64,000 nt of DNA from Vescimonas fastidiosa. GTDB taxonomy: Bacteria > Bacillota > Clostridia > Oscillospirales > Oscillospiraceae. The stretch spans positions 620,001-684,000 of the forward strand of contig NZ_AP023415.1 in the NCBI RefSeq assembly GCF_018326305.1, in the 5' to 3' direction. Shown here in pieces: positions 40,950 to 50,419 of the stretch (its first letter is position 1; each line of letters opens with the position of its first letter). The position numbers and the translations under genes were made by a program. The notes under the pieces are model-generated. The model saw nothing but the letters and a program-made list of their open reading frames with translations. It was not told the origin of the DNA and made no database searches.

Positions 40950-41462
40950 TTACACAGTCTCCTTCACGCCCGGGTCTGTACGCCGCAGCAGGCTGGTGGC
41001 ACTGCGGGCATGACACAGAGCAATCGCCAAGGCATCAGCGGCGTCGTCGGGCCGGGGCACAGCCTTCAGCTTCAGCAGCCGACGGGTCATGTCCATCACC
41101 TGCTTCTTGTCCGCCAGTCCATACCCCACCACCGCCTGCTTCACCTGCATGGGCGTATACTCATAGATGGGCAGCTTGTGCTTTTCTGCCGCACAAAGGA
41201 TGACCCCTCTGGCATGGGCCACGGCGATGCCCGTGGTGATATTTTTGGAAAAAAACAGCTCCTCAATAGACATTTCATCAGGCTGGAAAGATTGAATCAG
41301 CTCCTCCATGTCCCGGCTGATCTGCAAAAGACGCGCAGCAAGGGGCTGACCGGCGGGGGTTGTGATGGCGCCGTATTGCAGCATCCGCAGGCTACCCCGG
41401 TCAGACTCAATAAGCCCGAACCCCACAATAGCAACCCCCGGATCAATGCCCAGAATACGCAT
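40950..41462 (-). CDS. ruvC: Holliday junction resolvase RuvC
   Basis: RuvC cuts Holliday junctions. The 170-residue protein starts MRILGIDPGVAIVGFG with the first catalytic Asp at residue 7. Further acidic residues are Glu in SIEELFFSKN near 67 and Asp in RPDDAADALAIALCH near 140-143. The start at 41462 is the RuvC N-terminus and has GGAGG 6 nt upstream. It is the first gene of ruvCAB. Confidence 0.97.
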   Translation of the reverse strand: MRILGIDPGVAIVGFGLIESDRGSLRMLQYGAITTPAGQPLAARLLQISRDMEELIQSFQPDEMSIEELFFSKNITTGIAVAHARGVILCAAEKHKLPIYEYTPMQVKQAVVGYGLADKKQVMDMTRRLLKLKAVPRPDDAADALAIALCHARSATSLLRRTDPGVKETV

Positions 41463-41588
41463 AGCAAACCTCCGCCAATTAATCCGTTTCAGTATAGCAG
41501 ATTCTACTGCAAATGGCAAGTCTTACAGCCGATTCTTTCGGGAATTGTGCCGGAAAAAAGTTTCATTCGTTCAATAAAAAAGGGGCTG

Positions 41589-41617
41589 TTGCTTTACGCC
41601 CAGCGAGGTGGTATAAT
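41589..41617 (+). promoter_or_regulatory. promoter for the FrhB-like gene and queH
   Basis: TTGCTT (41589-41594) and TATAAT (41612-41617) are 17 nt apart, 24 nt before the ATG at 41642. Confidence 0.7.
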
Positions 41618-41641
41618 AGGGAAAAAATCGGAGGTACGGCC

Positions 41642-42820
41642 ATGATCTCTACCGCGTCTGCCCATCTTGCACCCAAAGAGCACTGCACCGGCTGCAGCGC
41701 GTGCGCCAGCGGCTGCCCTCGGGGCGCTATCAAAATGGTTGCCGATAAGGAGGGGTTTCTCTATCCCCAGGTGACGGATGCCTGTGTCCACTGCGGTCAC
41801 TGCACCCATATATGCCCGGCTTTGAAGCACCGGGAGCAGCGGCCTGAGCCCACAGTATTTGCTGTTTGGAATGAGGACGAGGCCCAGAGGCGGCTGTCCA
41901 CCTCCGGCGGTGCGTTTGCCGCCATTGCCGGCTTTGTGCTGGAGTCCGGAGGCGTAGTATTCGGCGCGGCCATGGACGGAGATATGCGGGTGGTCCACAC
42001 AGCTATCCAAAGCAAAGAGGATCTGCCGCGGCTCATGGGCACAAAGCTGGTCCAAAGCGACATGGGTGAGTGCTTCCAGCAGGTTCGCTATTATCTGGAT
42101 CGTGGTACCTTTGTTTTCTTTACAGGCACGCCCTGTCAAGTTGATGGCCTTTACAGATATTTAGGGGAATCTCCGGAGCTTCTTCTCACGGCGGACACCC
42201 TTTGCAGCGGTGTTCCCTCCCCAGGGGTGTGGAGCAAGGTGGTGGATGCCATGCACTACATCAAGCAGCGTCGGGTCACCGCCGTGCAGTTCTGCAAAAA
42301 GCTCACAGGCAGCGAATCTCGCTTTGTGGTGGACTTTGAGGGCGGCGGCCAATATGACGCACCTCTGGGTAAATCTGACTACGGTCGGGGCCTGTTTCGG
42401 GGGTTATTTCTGCGCCCGGCCTGCTACCACTGCACCTGCTGCAGCACGAATCGCGTGGCCGACCTGACCTTTGGCTCCTTTAAGGGGCTGCCATCCGACT
42501 TTTATCCCCAGCAGCAGAAATTAGGCGTTTCCATGCTGCTTATCAACACCGTCAAGGGTGCGCACATCTTTGATATGATCCCCCTGCATCGTGAGAAACG
42601 GACTCTGGCGGAGGCGGTGGCCGGAAACCCGGCTCTCAGTCATCCTGCAGCCTTCCCCAAGGAGCGTGCCGCCTTCTTTGACGCCTTTATCAACCAGCCG
42701 TTCCACAAGGTCTATCACCGCTTTTTCTCTATATCCGATTGGTCGTACCGGGTGGCGAATGAGGGAAAGCTCCGCAATTTCATTCGCCGCATTCAATCCG
42801 GAAAGAAGGATGAGAAATGA
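41642..42820 (+). CDS. FrhB-like iron-sulfur flavoprotein (F420 hydrogenase/dehydrogenase beta family)
   Basis: The 392-residue protein has an N-terminal 2[4Fe-4S] ferredoxin domain, CTGCSACASGCPRGA near residues 16-30 and CVHCGHCTHICPALK near 46-60, then FrhB N- and C-terminal domains. SGGAFAAIAGFVL near 81 and FFTGTPCQVDGLYRYL near 160 are typical, as is the extra CYHCTCC cluster near 260 and VADLTFGSF. Such proteins pass electrons from ferredoxin or a flavin to a partner. The start at 41642 is fixed by GGAGG. Its stop overlaps queH by 4 nt, suggesting a link with queuosine synthesis or a general redox role. Confidence 0.88.
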   Translation: MISTASAHLAPKEHCTGCSACASGCPRGAIKMVADKEGFLYPQVTDACVHCGHCTHICPALKHREQRPEPTVFAVWNEDEAQRRLSTSGGAFAAIAGFVLESGGVVFGAAMDGDMRVVHTAIQSKEDLPRLMGTKLVQSDMGECFQQVRYYLDRGTFVFFTGTPCQVDGLYRYLGESPELLLTADTLCSGVPSPGVWSKVVDAMHYIKQRRVTAVQFCKKLTGSESRFVVDFEGGGQYDAPLGKSDYGRGLFRGLFLRPACYHCTCCSTNRVADLTFGSFKGLPSDFYPQQQKLGVSMLLINTVKGAHIFDMIPLHREKRTLAEAVAGNPALSHPAAFPKERAAFFDAFINQPFHKVYHRFFSISDWSYRVANEGKLRNFIRRIQSGKKDEK

Positions 42821-43395
42821 CCAAAACTCTGCTGCACACCTGCTGCGCCCCCTGCTCCGTCTCCTGTGTGGAGCAGCTGCGCACCGAGGGCATTGAACCG
42901 GTTTCCTACTGGTTTAATCCCAACATCCATCCCTATCAGGAGTATAAGGCCCGCCGGGACACCCTCATCGGCTATGCCAAACAGATAAATATGGAGCTGA
43001 TCGTGCAGGAGGACTACGGCCTGCGAGAATTTACCTGCGCTGTGGCAGAGGATATTGACCATCGCTGCGGAACATGCTATGAAATGCGTTTGGACCGGGC
43101 CGCTGAATTCGCTGCGGAAAACGGGTTTGACTCCTTTACCTCCACGCTGTTCGTCAGTCCCTATCAGCAGCACGAGCGCATGGCCCAGATTGCCGAGCAA
43201 GCGGCCCGGAAATGGGGCGTTTCCTTCCTCTACCGGGACTTTCGTCCGGGATTTCGCAGCGGTCAGCAGCAGGCCCGAGAGCTCGGACTCTATATGCAAA
43301 AATACTGTGGCTGCATTTTCAGCGAAGAGGATCGCTACGCAAAGCAGATTCTTCGCGATCAGCAGGAGCCGCTGAAGCACTTTCAAAACCGATAA
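42817..43395 (+). CDS. queH: epoxyqueuosine reductase QueH
   Basis: QueH performs the last step of queuosine formation, reducing epoxyqueuosine in tRNA, and replaces the cobalamin enzyme QueG. The 192-residue protein has LLHTCCAPCSVSC near residues 5-17 and CGTCYEMRLDRAA near 85-97 as paired cysteine motifs, plus YWFNPNIHPYQEYKAR near 31. These cysteines bind a [4Fe-4S] cluster and a second metal. Partners queA and tgt are near position 1. It overlaps the FrhB-like gene by 4 nt. Confidence 0.95.
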   Translation: MTKTLLHTCCAPCSVSCVEQLRTEGIEPVSYWFNPNIHPYQEYKARRDTLIGYAKQINMELIVQEDYGLREFTCAVAEDIDHRCGTCYEMRLDRAAEFAAENGFDSFTSTLFVSPYQQHERMAQIAEQAARKWGVSFLYRDFRPGFRSGQQQARELGLYMQKYCGCIFSEEDRYAKQILRDQQEPLKHFQNR

Positions 43396-43409
43396 TTTCA
43401 AAAAATTTT

Positions 43410-43437
43410 GGGAGCCTTTCGGCTCCCCTTTTTTTAT
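43410..43437 (+). terminator. terminator after queH
   Basis: GGGAGCC pairs with GGCTCCC around TTTC, followed by a run of nine T interrupted by nothing. It lies 14 nt after the queH stop. Confidence 0.9.
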
Positions 43438-43443
43438 TCGCAT

Positions 43444-43881
43444 TTATCCCGCTAAAACCTCGAATTTCAGCACGCCGAAGGCGCCGGAAATACCGGCCAT
43501 CATCTCCTCCAGCCCCTCCTTCATTTCGCTGGTCTCGGCAGAGATAGTCACGCCCGCGCAGCCATTGGTGGGGATAGTCTGATTAATGGTCAGTATATTT
43601 GCGCCGGAATTGGCAAAAATAGACAGGTAGTTGCTGAGCACACCGGGGTTGTCCTTCAGTAAGGCGTAAAAAGTAATGATACGTCCGGCCTTCATGTCCT
43701 GAAACGGCTGCACCGCATCCTTATACTTATAAAAGGCGCTGCGGCTGATGTTCATAAGCCGGGCGGCCTCACCAACATTCTTTGCCTCCCCCACCTGCAG
43801 CATCCGCTTAGCCTCGGCCACTTTAATAAAGATGTCCGGCAGCGCATCCTCGGACACAATGTAGTACTTCTTCTTGCTCAT
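43444..43881 (-). CDS. ACT-domain protein of the UPF0735/PheB type
   Basis: The 145-residue protein has an N-terminal helix-turn-helix-like region (VGEAARLMNISRSAFYKYKD near 35-54) and a C-terminal ACT domain (about 68-145: GRIITFYALLKDNPGVLSNYL, then ILTINQTIP). PheB-type proteins usually lie next to homoserine dehydrogenase or prephenate dehydratase genes and bind amino acids, but not here. The start at 43881 (MSKKKYYIV) is chosen from the conserved N-terminus. Confidence 0.9.
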   Translation of the reverse strand: MSKKKYYIVSEDALPDIFIKVAEAKRMLQVGEAKNVGEAARLMNISRSAFYKYKDAVQPFQDMKAGRIITFYALLKDNPGVLSNYLSIFANSGANILTINQTIPTNGCAGVTISAETSEMKEGLEEMMAGISGAFGVLKFEVLAG

Positions 43882-43973
43882 AGCCGCATCCCCCAAAGCC
43901 TATCGTTATTCACTGTTATTTTAGCATATATTAGTCCTGTATGCAAGGCAATTCAATCCGCCGGAGGTCCAGT

Positions 43974-45044
43974 ATGTCGGATAAATACCGCAACTTCATA
44001 ACCTTGGCACTGTACTGGGGTCTTTTGCTTCTGCTGTGCTGGATCGGGGTACGGTATGTGCTTTTGTGGCTGCTGCCGTTTCTTATCGCTCTGGGCGTGG
44101 CATACATCATGGAGCCCATGGTGTGCTATCTGCGGAAAAAGCTGCGCCTACGCCGCGGGTTTGTGTCGGCGGTACTCTCCTTCGTGCTGCTGGCACTGCT
44201 TTTGACGGCGCTTACCGTGCTGTGCCTGAATCTATTGCAGCAGTCCGTGCGGTTGTTTAAGGCGCTGCCCCAATATCTCGCAGAGCTGCCCGTATATTTT
44301 TCCGCCCTACAGGAGCGGCTGGAGCAGTTTTGCAGCTCCTGCCCCAAAAGCCTGCAGTCCTGGCTGCAGCAGGTCCTGTCGGACAGTTCTCGGGAATTAT
44401 CCGCTTGGTTCGCCCGTTTTTCTGCCCAATGCGTCTCCACCGCCGCCGAAGCGCTGAAGGATATACCCTCCGTTTTCCTTTTTACAGCAACCACTGTACT
44501 GGCCGTATTCTTTACAGCGGCGCGGCTACCGGCCATCCTGGATTTTCTCCGCCGCCAGCTCCCGCCCCAAAGGCAGAAGCAGGTCGGCGGTGTGAAGGAC
44601 AATCTTCTCAGCACCCTGAGCAAATGGTTCAAAGCTCAGTGTATACTCCTGGGCGTCACCTTCGCGGAGCTGCTGGCGGGGCTGCTGCTCATTCGTCAGC
44701 CCTACGCTCTGCTTTTGGCCGCCGCCATCGCCCTCATAGACGCTCTGCCGGTATTCGGCACAGGGACGGTACTGCTGCCCTGGGCGGCGGTGTGCCTGCT
44801 CTTGCAGCATACGCCCAAAGCCTTCTCCCTTGTGGCTATTTACGCAGTCATTACCCTGGTGCGCAGCTTCCTGGAGCCCAAGGTCATGGCGGCCCAGGTG
44901 GACCTGCCCCCACTGGCGGCGCTGATGGCCATGTACATCGGCTTTTGCACCTTCGGCGTGGGAGGAATGATCTTCTTCCCCCTGGCGCTCCTCTTCCTAA
45001 AGCAGCTCCATGACGCAGGCTATCTGCGGCTATGGAAGCAGTAA
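43974..45044 (+). CDS. ytvI: sporulation membrane protein YtvI / AI-2E transporter family
   Basis: The 356-residue protein has about seven transmembrane helices, two at the N-terminus (residues 10-45), a pair near 60-85, and a C-terminal group ending IGFCTFGVGGMIFFPLALLF. Family stretches are FLIALGVAYIMEPMV near 37 and LIDALPVFGTGTVLLPWAAV near 260-279, the latter typical of the permease. YtvI proteins are linked to sporulation in Bacillus; the substrate is unknown. The start at 43974 has GGAGG 7 nt upstream. Its last 15 nt overlap cca on the other strand. Confidence 0.9.
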   Translation: MSDKYRNFITLALYWGLLLLLCWIGVRYVLLWLLPFLIALGVAYIMEPMVCYLRKKLRLRRGFVSAVLSFVLLALLLTALTVLCLNLLQQSVRLFKALPQYLAELPVYFSALQERLEQFCSSCPKSLQSWLQQVLSDSSRELSAWFARFSAQCVSTAAEALKDIPSVFLFTATTVLAVFFTAARLPAILDFLRRQLPPQRQKQVGGVKDNLLSTLSKWFKAQCILLGVTFAELLAGLLLIRQPYALLLAAAIALIDALPVFGTGTVLLPWAAVCLLLQHTPKAFSLVAIYAVITLVRSFLEPKVMAAQVDLPPLAALMAMYIGFCTFGVGGMIFFPLALLFLKQLHDAGYLRLWKQ

Positions 45045-46355
45045 ATTCTTTTTCGCCAGGGCAGCCAGCAGTGCATCCCGTTTATTATCCATTTCCCCGG
45101 CAATAACGCCCTCCAGCAGCCACTCTAAAGCCGCGCCGATCTCTCGCCCCTCATAGCCCAAAGCCAGCAGGTCGTTTCCGTTCACAGCCAGATCCTTCAG
45201 ACACAGGCATTGCTTTTTTCGCAGAAGCTCCTCTAATATTTCCTCTGCACGGTCGACTTTTTGGCAGACCCAGCGATATTCCGGGGCCTGAGCCCGGTTG
45301 TCGGCCCGCTTTACCGCCAGCAGTCGCCGGAAATTCTCCTCACCCAGTGCCCGGACGGCAGATCCGATGCCCTTTTCCGTCACAGGAATGTCCCGATCAT
45401 GCCAGGCAATCAGCGTCACAATATCCTCCCGGTCCTTTTTTCGCATCCGCAGGCGAGTGCAAATATCCTCCGCCATGGCGGCACTGACCTTGGGATGCCC
45501 GTAAAAATGCATCTGGCCCCGCTCATCTTCTGTAAAGGTGTTTACCTTGCCAATATCATGGAGCAGCATGGTCCAGCGCAAAACCGGCTCCGCCGCCACA
45601 CTGTCTACCGACAGGACTGTGTGGGTGTATAAATCATAGCAATGATGGATATTTCGCTGGTCGAAGCCCACACAGGGCAGCAGCTCCGGCAGGAACACAC
45701 CCAGCACATCCGGGTATGCAAGCAGAATTTCCCGGCAGCCTTTGCCGCAAAGGAGCTTATTCATCTCGGCCAAAATGCGCTCCGCTGCCACTCTTTCCAG
45801 CAGCCGTGCCTCCCGATGGATGGCGTCTGCTGTGGACGGCTCTATGGCAAAGCCCAGGGTTGCGGCAAAGCGCAGCGCCCGTAAAATGCGCAATGCATCC
45901 TCCTCAAAGCGTATCCGGGCATTCCTCACGCAGCGGATGGTTTCACCCTTTAGGTCGCTGATTCCGCCGTAGAGGTCAAGAATGCGCCCGCCTTTCTCCA
46001 TGGCCATGGCGTTGATGGTGAAGTCCCGGCGGGCCAAGTCCTCCCGGATGCTCCCTGCAAAGGTCACCTGATCCGGGTGCCGTCCGTCGGAATACCGCCC
46101 GTCTGTGCGGAAGGTGGTTACCTCAAAGGCTTCCCCGCCGCTTTTCACTGTAACGGTTCCATGCTTACACCCGGTGGGCAGGGCATCTGCGCCGAAAAGT
46201 GCCATCACCTGCTCCGGCCTTGCAGCGGAGGCAATGTCCCAGTCCTCCGGCTCTCGGCCCAGCAGCGTGTCACGCACACATCCGCCAACAAAATAGGCCG
46301 GAAAGCCCGCTTTTTCCAGGATCTCAATGATTCTTGTCGCCTGCTCTCGGCCCAT
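45030..46355 (-). CDS. cca: CCA tRNA nucleotidyltransferase
   Basis: The 441-residue enzyme adds CCA to tRNA 3' ends, or the A or CC part of it. The poly-A polymerase head domain has YFVGGCVRDTLLGREPEDWDIAS near 19-41 with the catalytic Asp-x-Asp, then RRDFTINAMA near 107 and RFEEDALRILRALRFA near 148-163. An HD domain follows (MLLHDIGKVNTF near 262) with TLIAWHDRD. The HD domain points to a bifunctional, phosphohydrolase-bearing type. The start at 46355 was chosen from GGAGGG spacing. Confidence 0.93.
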   Translation of the reverse strand: MGREQATRIIEILEKAGFPAYFVGGCVRDTLLGREPEDWDIASAARPEQVMALFGADALPTGCKHGTVTVKSGGEAFEVTTFRTDGRYSDGRHPDQVTFAGSIREDLARRDFTINAMAMEKGGRILDLYGGISDLKGETIRCVRNARIRFEEDALRILRALRFAATLGFAIEPSTADAIHREARLLERVAAERILAEMNKLLCGKGCREILLAYPDVLGVFLPELLPCVGFDQRNIHHCYDLYTHTVLSVDSVAAEPVLRWTMLLHDIGKVNTFTEDERGQMHFYGHPKVSAAMAEDICTRLRMRKKDREDIVTLIAWHDRDIPVTEKGIGSAVRALGEENFRRLLAVKRADNRAQAPEYRWVCQKVDRAEEILEELLRKKQCLCLKDLAVNGNDLLALGYEGREIGAALEWLLEGVIAGEMDNKRDALLAALAKKNLLLP

Positions 46356-46393
46356 GTCCATCCCTCCGTCAAAATGAAAGTGCGTTTTCCCTG

Positions 46394-46422
46394 TTGCACT
46401 TCCGTCTGATTCGTATTATAAT
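46394..46422 (+). promoter_or_regulatory. sigma-A promoter for murC
   Basis: TTGCAC (46394-46399) and perfect TATAAT (46417-46422) are 17 nt apart, 57 nt before the chosen murC start. Confidence 0.75.
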
Positions 46423-46479
46423 ATAGGTTATAAAAAAATGCAATTCCAAGGCAAAACCGTCTTTAGGAGGCTACCTGAA

Positions 46480-47865
46480 ATGATGCATCCCACTGTGGAT
46501 TTCAAAGAATATCTGCGCCCCGGTGTCCGGGTCCATCTGTCCGGCATCGGCGGCGTTTCCATGTGTCCTCTGGCCGAGGTGCTGCTGGGCATGGGCCTGC
46601 GTGTGCAGGGGTCCGATATGTCCGAAAGCGACACCGTGCGCCATCTGCGTTCCCTGGGTATTCCCGTGGCTGTAGGCCATTCAGCAGACAATCTGCAAAA
46701 CGCCCAGCTGGTTATTCGCACCGCCGCCATCCACGATGATAATCCCGAGGTCTCCGGCGCTATAGCCCGGGGTATCCCGGTCTATGAGCGGGCCCAGGCC
46801 TGGGGTGCCATCATGCAGCGGTATCAGAACGCTCTGTGTATCTCCGGCACCCACGGAAAGACCACCACCACCTCTATGGCCACCCATATCTTCATGGCGG
46901 CCCAGGCGGACCCTACGGTTATGATCGGCGGGACGCTCCCCATGCTCCACTCGGGCTACCGGGTGGGCCACGGTGACACCATCATTTTGGAGTCCTGCGA
47001 ATATTGCAACTCCTTTTTGAATTTCTTCCCCACGGTAGCTGTAATTTTAAATGTGGAGGCCGATCACCTGGACTTTTTCAAGGATCTGTCGGATGTGGAG
47101 CATTCCTTCCACGCCTTTGCAGACCTGGTCCCCCAGCGGGGCTATGTTATCGTCAATGGTGACGACGCCGGGGCCATGGATTCCGTAAAGGGACTGTCCC
47201 ACCCGGTGTTCACTTTTTCCGTACGGGACGGCGGCGCGGATTGTCGGGCCGACAATGTAGCATTTCACGATGGCTGCGGTGAGTTCGATGTGCTGATCCA
47301 TGGCGAGTTTTATGCCCACATTGCCCTGGCCGTTGCCGGCAAGCACAACATTTCCAATGCCCTGGCGGCAGCCTCAGCGGCCTATGTGCTGGGTCTCAGC
47401 GGAAAGGCCGTGGAGGAAGGCCTGCGTACCTTCCACGGAGCCGGACGGCGGTTTGAATACAAGGGCAGCTATCACGGCGCTGCAGTGTTTGACGACTATG
47501 CCCATCATCCCGGTGAACTCCACGCGTTGCTCACCACCGCCCGTTCCATGCCCTATAAGCGCATCATCTGCGCCTTCCAGCCCCACACCTATACCCGCAC
47601 CCAGGCGCTGTTTGAGGATTTTGTTCGGGAGCTGAAGTTGGCGGACATTGCTGTTCTGGCAGAGATTTACGCCGCCCGAGAGAATAATGACATCGGTATT
47701 TCCTCCAGTCAGCTGGCCAAGGAGATTCCCGGGGCCATCTACTGCTCTACCCTGGACCAGGTGGCCGATACCTTGGCCCGTATTGCCCGGCCGGACGACC
47801 TGATCCTCACCGTAGGCGCAGGCGATATTTTCCGTGCCGGAGAAAAACTGCTGGCAAAGGAGTAA
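46480..47865 (+). CDS. murC: UDP-N-acetylmuramate--L-alanine ligase
   Basis: MurC adds L-alanine to UDP-MurNAc in peptidoglycan synthesis. The 461-residue protein has a Rossmann start VHLSGIGGVSMCPLAEVL near 16-33, ATP loop SGTHGKTTTTSMATH near 122-136, HNISNALAAASAAY near 289, and VFDDYAHHPGELHALL near 330, all Mur ligase marks. The start at 46480 has AGGAGG 9 nt upstream; an earlier in-frame ATG lacks it. proX begins 3 nt after the stop. Confidence 0.96.
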   Translation: MMHPTVDFKEYLRPGVRVHLSGIGGVSMCPLAEVLLGMGLRVQGSDMSESDTVRHLRSLGIPVAVGHSADNLQNAQLVIRTAAIHDDNPEVSGAIARGIPVYERAQAWGAIMQRYQNALCISGTHGKTTTTSMATHIFMAAQADPTVMIGGTLPMLHSGYRVGHGDTIILESCEYCNSFLNFFPTVAVILNVEADHLDFFKDLSDVEHSFHAFADLVPQRGYVIVNGDDAGAMDSVKGLSHPVFTFSVRDGGADCRADNVAFHDGCGEFDVLIHGEFYAHIALAVAGKHNISNALAAASAAYVLGLSGKAVEEGLRTFHGAGRRFEYKGSYHGAAVFDDYAHHPGELHALLTTARSMPYKRIICAFQPHTYTRTQALFEDFVRELKLADIAVLAEIYAARENNDIGISSSQLAKEIPGAIYCSTLDQVADTLARIARPDDLILTVGAGDIFRAGEKLLAKE

Positions 47866-47868
47866 GCT

Positions 47869-48405
47869 ATGACTATTTCCCCCGTCTATTCCGGCCGTCC
47901 GGACACCCTGCGAGAGCCGGTGGAGCAGCGGGTCTATGAGCTGCTGGATGCTCTCCATATCCCCTACCAGCGCGTGGATCACGAGCCTGCCTATGACATG
48001 GACGCCTGTGCCGGGATCAGTGAGGCCTTGGGTATTACCATCTGCAAAAATTTGCTGCTCACACCTCGCAACCGCAGCGCCTTTTATCTGCTGGCCATGC
48101 CTGCGGACCTGCCTTTCCGGACCGCAGATTTTTCCAAAAAAATCGGATCTTCCCGCCTGAGCTTTGCTTCCCCCGAGGATCTGCAGGCACTTTTAGGCGT
48201 GCAGCCAGGCTCTGCCTCGGTGCTGGGGCTTATGAACGACACCGAGCATCGGGTCACTTTGGCTCTGGAGCGGCGTGTAGCCGAGGCGGAGTGGTTCGGC
48301 TGCCATCCCTGCCGCAACACCAGCTCTCTGCGTCTGAAAACAACGGACCTGCTCCATGTATTCCTGCCTCACATCGGTGTGGAGCCCATCATTGTAGACC
48401 TGTAA
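47869..48405 (+). CDS. proX: prolyl-tRNA editing protein ProX/YbaK family
   Basis: The 178-residue trans-editing deacylase removes alanine mischarged on prolyl-tRNA. The family pattern YQRVDHEPAYDMDACA near 31-46, KNLLLTPRNRSAFYLLAMPAD near 61-81 and KKIGSSRLSFAS near 91 fits the ProX (PrdX) group. GVQPGSASVLGLMND is the conserved loop near 112. Murein gene murC precedes it by 3 nt; the pairing is probably transcriptional convenience. Confidence 0.9.
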   Translation: MTISPVYSGRPDTLREPVEQRVYELLDALHIPYQRVDHEPAYDMDACAGISEALGITICKNLLLTPRNRSAFYLLAMPADLPFRTADFSKKIGSSRLSFASPEDLQALLGVQPGSASVLGLMNDTEHRVTLALERRVAEAEWFGCHPCRNTSSLRLKTTDLLHVFLPHIGVEPIIVDL

Positions 48406-48444
48406 AAGCCCTATATAATTGGAATCAGTAGTTTTTAAAACCCC

Positions 48445-48506
48445 GAAGCGGTTTCAAGGTTTCAAAAACTTAGGCAGCGGGGCGAAAAAACCTTTTCGTC
48501 CCGCTG
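48445..48506 (-). repeat. 62-nt dispersed intergenic repeat, copy 2
   Basis: In minus orientation this matches 2339-2400 at 52 of 62 positions. The hairpin pairs CAGCGGG.CGAAAA with TTTTCG.CCCGCTG over 13 of 14 bases, and the block CTGCCTAAGTTTTTGAAAC is identical in both copies. It lies downstream of proX and before dnaG. Confidence 0.7.
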
Positions 48507-48634
48507 AATTATCCTGCCGCACCGGGCGGGATAATTTTTTTGCAGGAAAAAAGGAATTTCGATTTTTTATTCGTATAAAATAGTTGAAAGCATGTTGCAC
48601 AGTGCTGTGCAAGGATGCGGAAAGGAGGGGGAAA

Positions 48635-50419
48635 ATGGCATTTCCGCAGAGCTTTTTGGACGAGCTGGCCGCCCGAAACGACATTCTGGATGTAGTGGGG
48701 AGCTATGTGTCCCTGCAGCCCAAGGGCGGAAGCTACTGGGGCTGCTGTCCGTTTCATAATGAAAAAACACCCTCCTTCCATGTTTTGCAGGACAAGCAGT
48801 ACTATCACTGCTTCGGCTGTAAGAAGGGCGGCGGCGTCATCAATTTTATTATGGACATTGAAAATTTGTCCTATCCCGATGCCGTGCGTTTTTTGGCCAA
48901 GCGGGTGAATATGCCCGTGCCGGAGGATCGGGAGTCCGATGGGGCCGACCGCCTGCGCCACCGTCTGCTGGACCTGAATAGAGACGCCGCTCGGTACTAT
49001 TATGAGGTGCTCCAGTCTCCGGACGGGGCCGCCGTACAGGCGTACCTGAACCGGCGTCAGATTCGACGGGGCATCGCCGTGCGCTTTGGCATGGGCGCCG
49101 CCCGGGATGGGTGGGACCATCTCCTGCGGGCCATGACCGAAAAAGGTTATACCAAGCAGGAGCTTTTGAAGGCCGGACTTATCGTGCAGAATAAATCCGG
49201 CGGCTTTTACGATAAATTCCGCAACCGTCTTATTCTCCCGGTGGTGGATGTGCGTGGAGATGTCGTGGGATTCGGCAGCCGCGTAATCGACAAATCCGAG
49301 CCCAAGTATATGAACACCAGCGAAACACCGGTATACAGCAAGCGCAGGGTGCTCTATGGGCTGAATTTAGCCAAAAAAACCAAGCGTCCCAACATCATTC
49401 TCTGTGAGGGCAATCTGGATGTGGTAACGCTGCACCAGGCTGGTTTTGACAACGCCGTGGCCTCTATGGGAACGGCTCTCACCGTAGAGCAGACCCGACT
49501 TTTAAGCCGCTACACCAAGGAATTGATCCTTTGCTACGACAATGACAATGCCGGGCAGCTTGCCACCCAGCGGGCTTTGGACATTCTGAAAAATTCCGAG
49601 TTCACCGTGCGGGTCTTGCAGCTCCCCCGCCGCCTGGTAGACGGCAGCTACATAAAGCAAGACGCCGACGACTTCATTAAATTTCAGGGGCCCCAAGCCT
49701 TTGAGCGGCTCCTAAGCGGCAGTGAAAACGGTATCGAGTTTCGTATGTCCCAGATAGCTGCTAAATACGACCTAAAAAATGATGCCGACCGCATTGCCTA
49801 TGCCGCCGAGATCAGTCAGGTCCTCTGCACTTTGGACAGTGCCGTGGAGCGTGAGATTTACACCGTGCGGGCCGCCGAGGTGGCCGGGCTCACCCCGGAG
49901 GCTATGCGCAATGAGGTCAGCCGCACTTACAGCAAGCAAAAGCGCAAGGAGCAGTGGGCTGAGACCCGCCGAGAGATGAACCCCGTGGCCACACTCCAGC
50001 CCCAGGCCCGAGCCTTCCGCTATGCCAATCTACGCAGTGCTATGGCCGAGGAGGGTGTCATTCGCCTGATGATGCGGGACGATGACCTCTACGATAAGCT
50101 CTGTGTCCTGCGCCCGGAGGAGTTTTCTTCCCCGCTGCTGGGAAAAATATACTCGCTTTTGTGTGCAGACCGGGAGGCGGGCCGTCCCCACAGCATGGCT
50201 GCCCTGGGAGGCATCCTCTCCCCGGAGGAAATGAGCCATTTCACGGCGATCCTGCAAAAGCCGGAATCTGTTTCCGGCGCAGAGCAGGCTCTGAGCGACT
50301 ACATACGCATCATCCGAGAAGAAGCAGACCGGCAAATCGGCGGTGACGAGCTTGACCCGCTGCTGGCCGCACAGGAAAAATATAAATTCAAAAAGGGATA
50401 CGGAGGAAAGAACCTATGA
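48635..50419 (+). CDS. dnaG: DNA primase
   Basis: DnaG makes RNA primers at the replication fork. The 594-residue protein has the CHC2 zinc ribbon ([16 protein letters not shown] near 37-52, then [10 protein letters not shown] near 58-67), the RNA polymerase domain with the TOPRIM core [16 protein letters not shown] near 253-268 and LCYDNDNAG near 302 (metal Asp-x-Asp), and a helicase-binding C-terminus. The start at 48635 has AAAGGAGG upstream. It overlaps rpoD by 4 nt, the conserved dnaG-rpoD macromolecular-synthesis arrangement. Confidence 0.97.
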   Translation: MAFPQSFLDELAARNDILDVVGSYVSLQPKGGSYWGCCPFHNEKTPSFHVLQDKQYYHCFGCKKGGGVINFIMDIENLSYPDAVRFLAKRVNMPVPEDRESDGADRLRHRLLDLNRDAARYYYEVLQSPDGAAVQAYLNRRQIRRGIAVRFGMGAARDGWDHLLRAMTEKGYTKQELLKAGLIVQNKSGGFYDKFRNRLILPVVDVRGDVVGFGSRVIDKSEPKYMNTSETPVYSKRRVLYGLNLAKKTKRPNIILCEGNLDVVTLHQAGFDNAVASMGTALTVEQTRLLSRYTKELILCYDNDNAGQLATQRALDILKNSEFTVRVLQLPRRLVDGSYIKQDADDFIKFQGPQAFERLLSGSENGIEFRMSQIAAKYDLKNDADRIAYAAEISQVLCTLDSAVEREIYTVRAAEVAGLTPEAMRNEVSRTYSKQKRKEQWAETRREMNPVATLQPQARAFRYANLRSAMAEEGVIRLMMRDDDLYDKLCVLRPEEFSSPLLGKIYSLLCADREAGRPHSMAALGGILSPEEMSHFTAILQKPESVSGAEQALSDYIRIIREEADRQIGGDELDPLLAAQEKYKFKKGYGGKNL

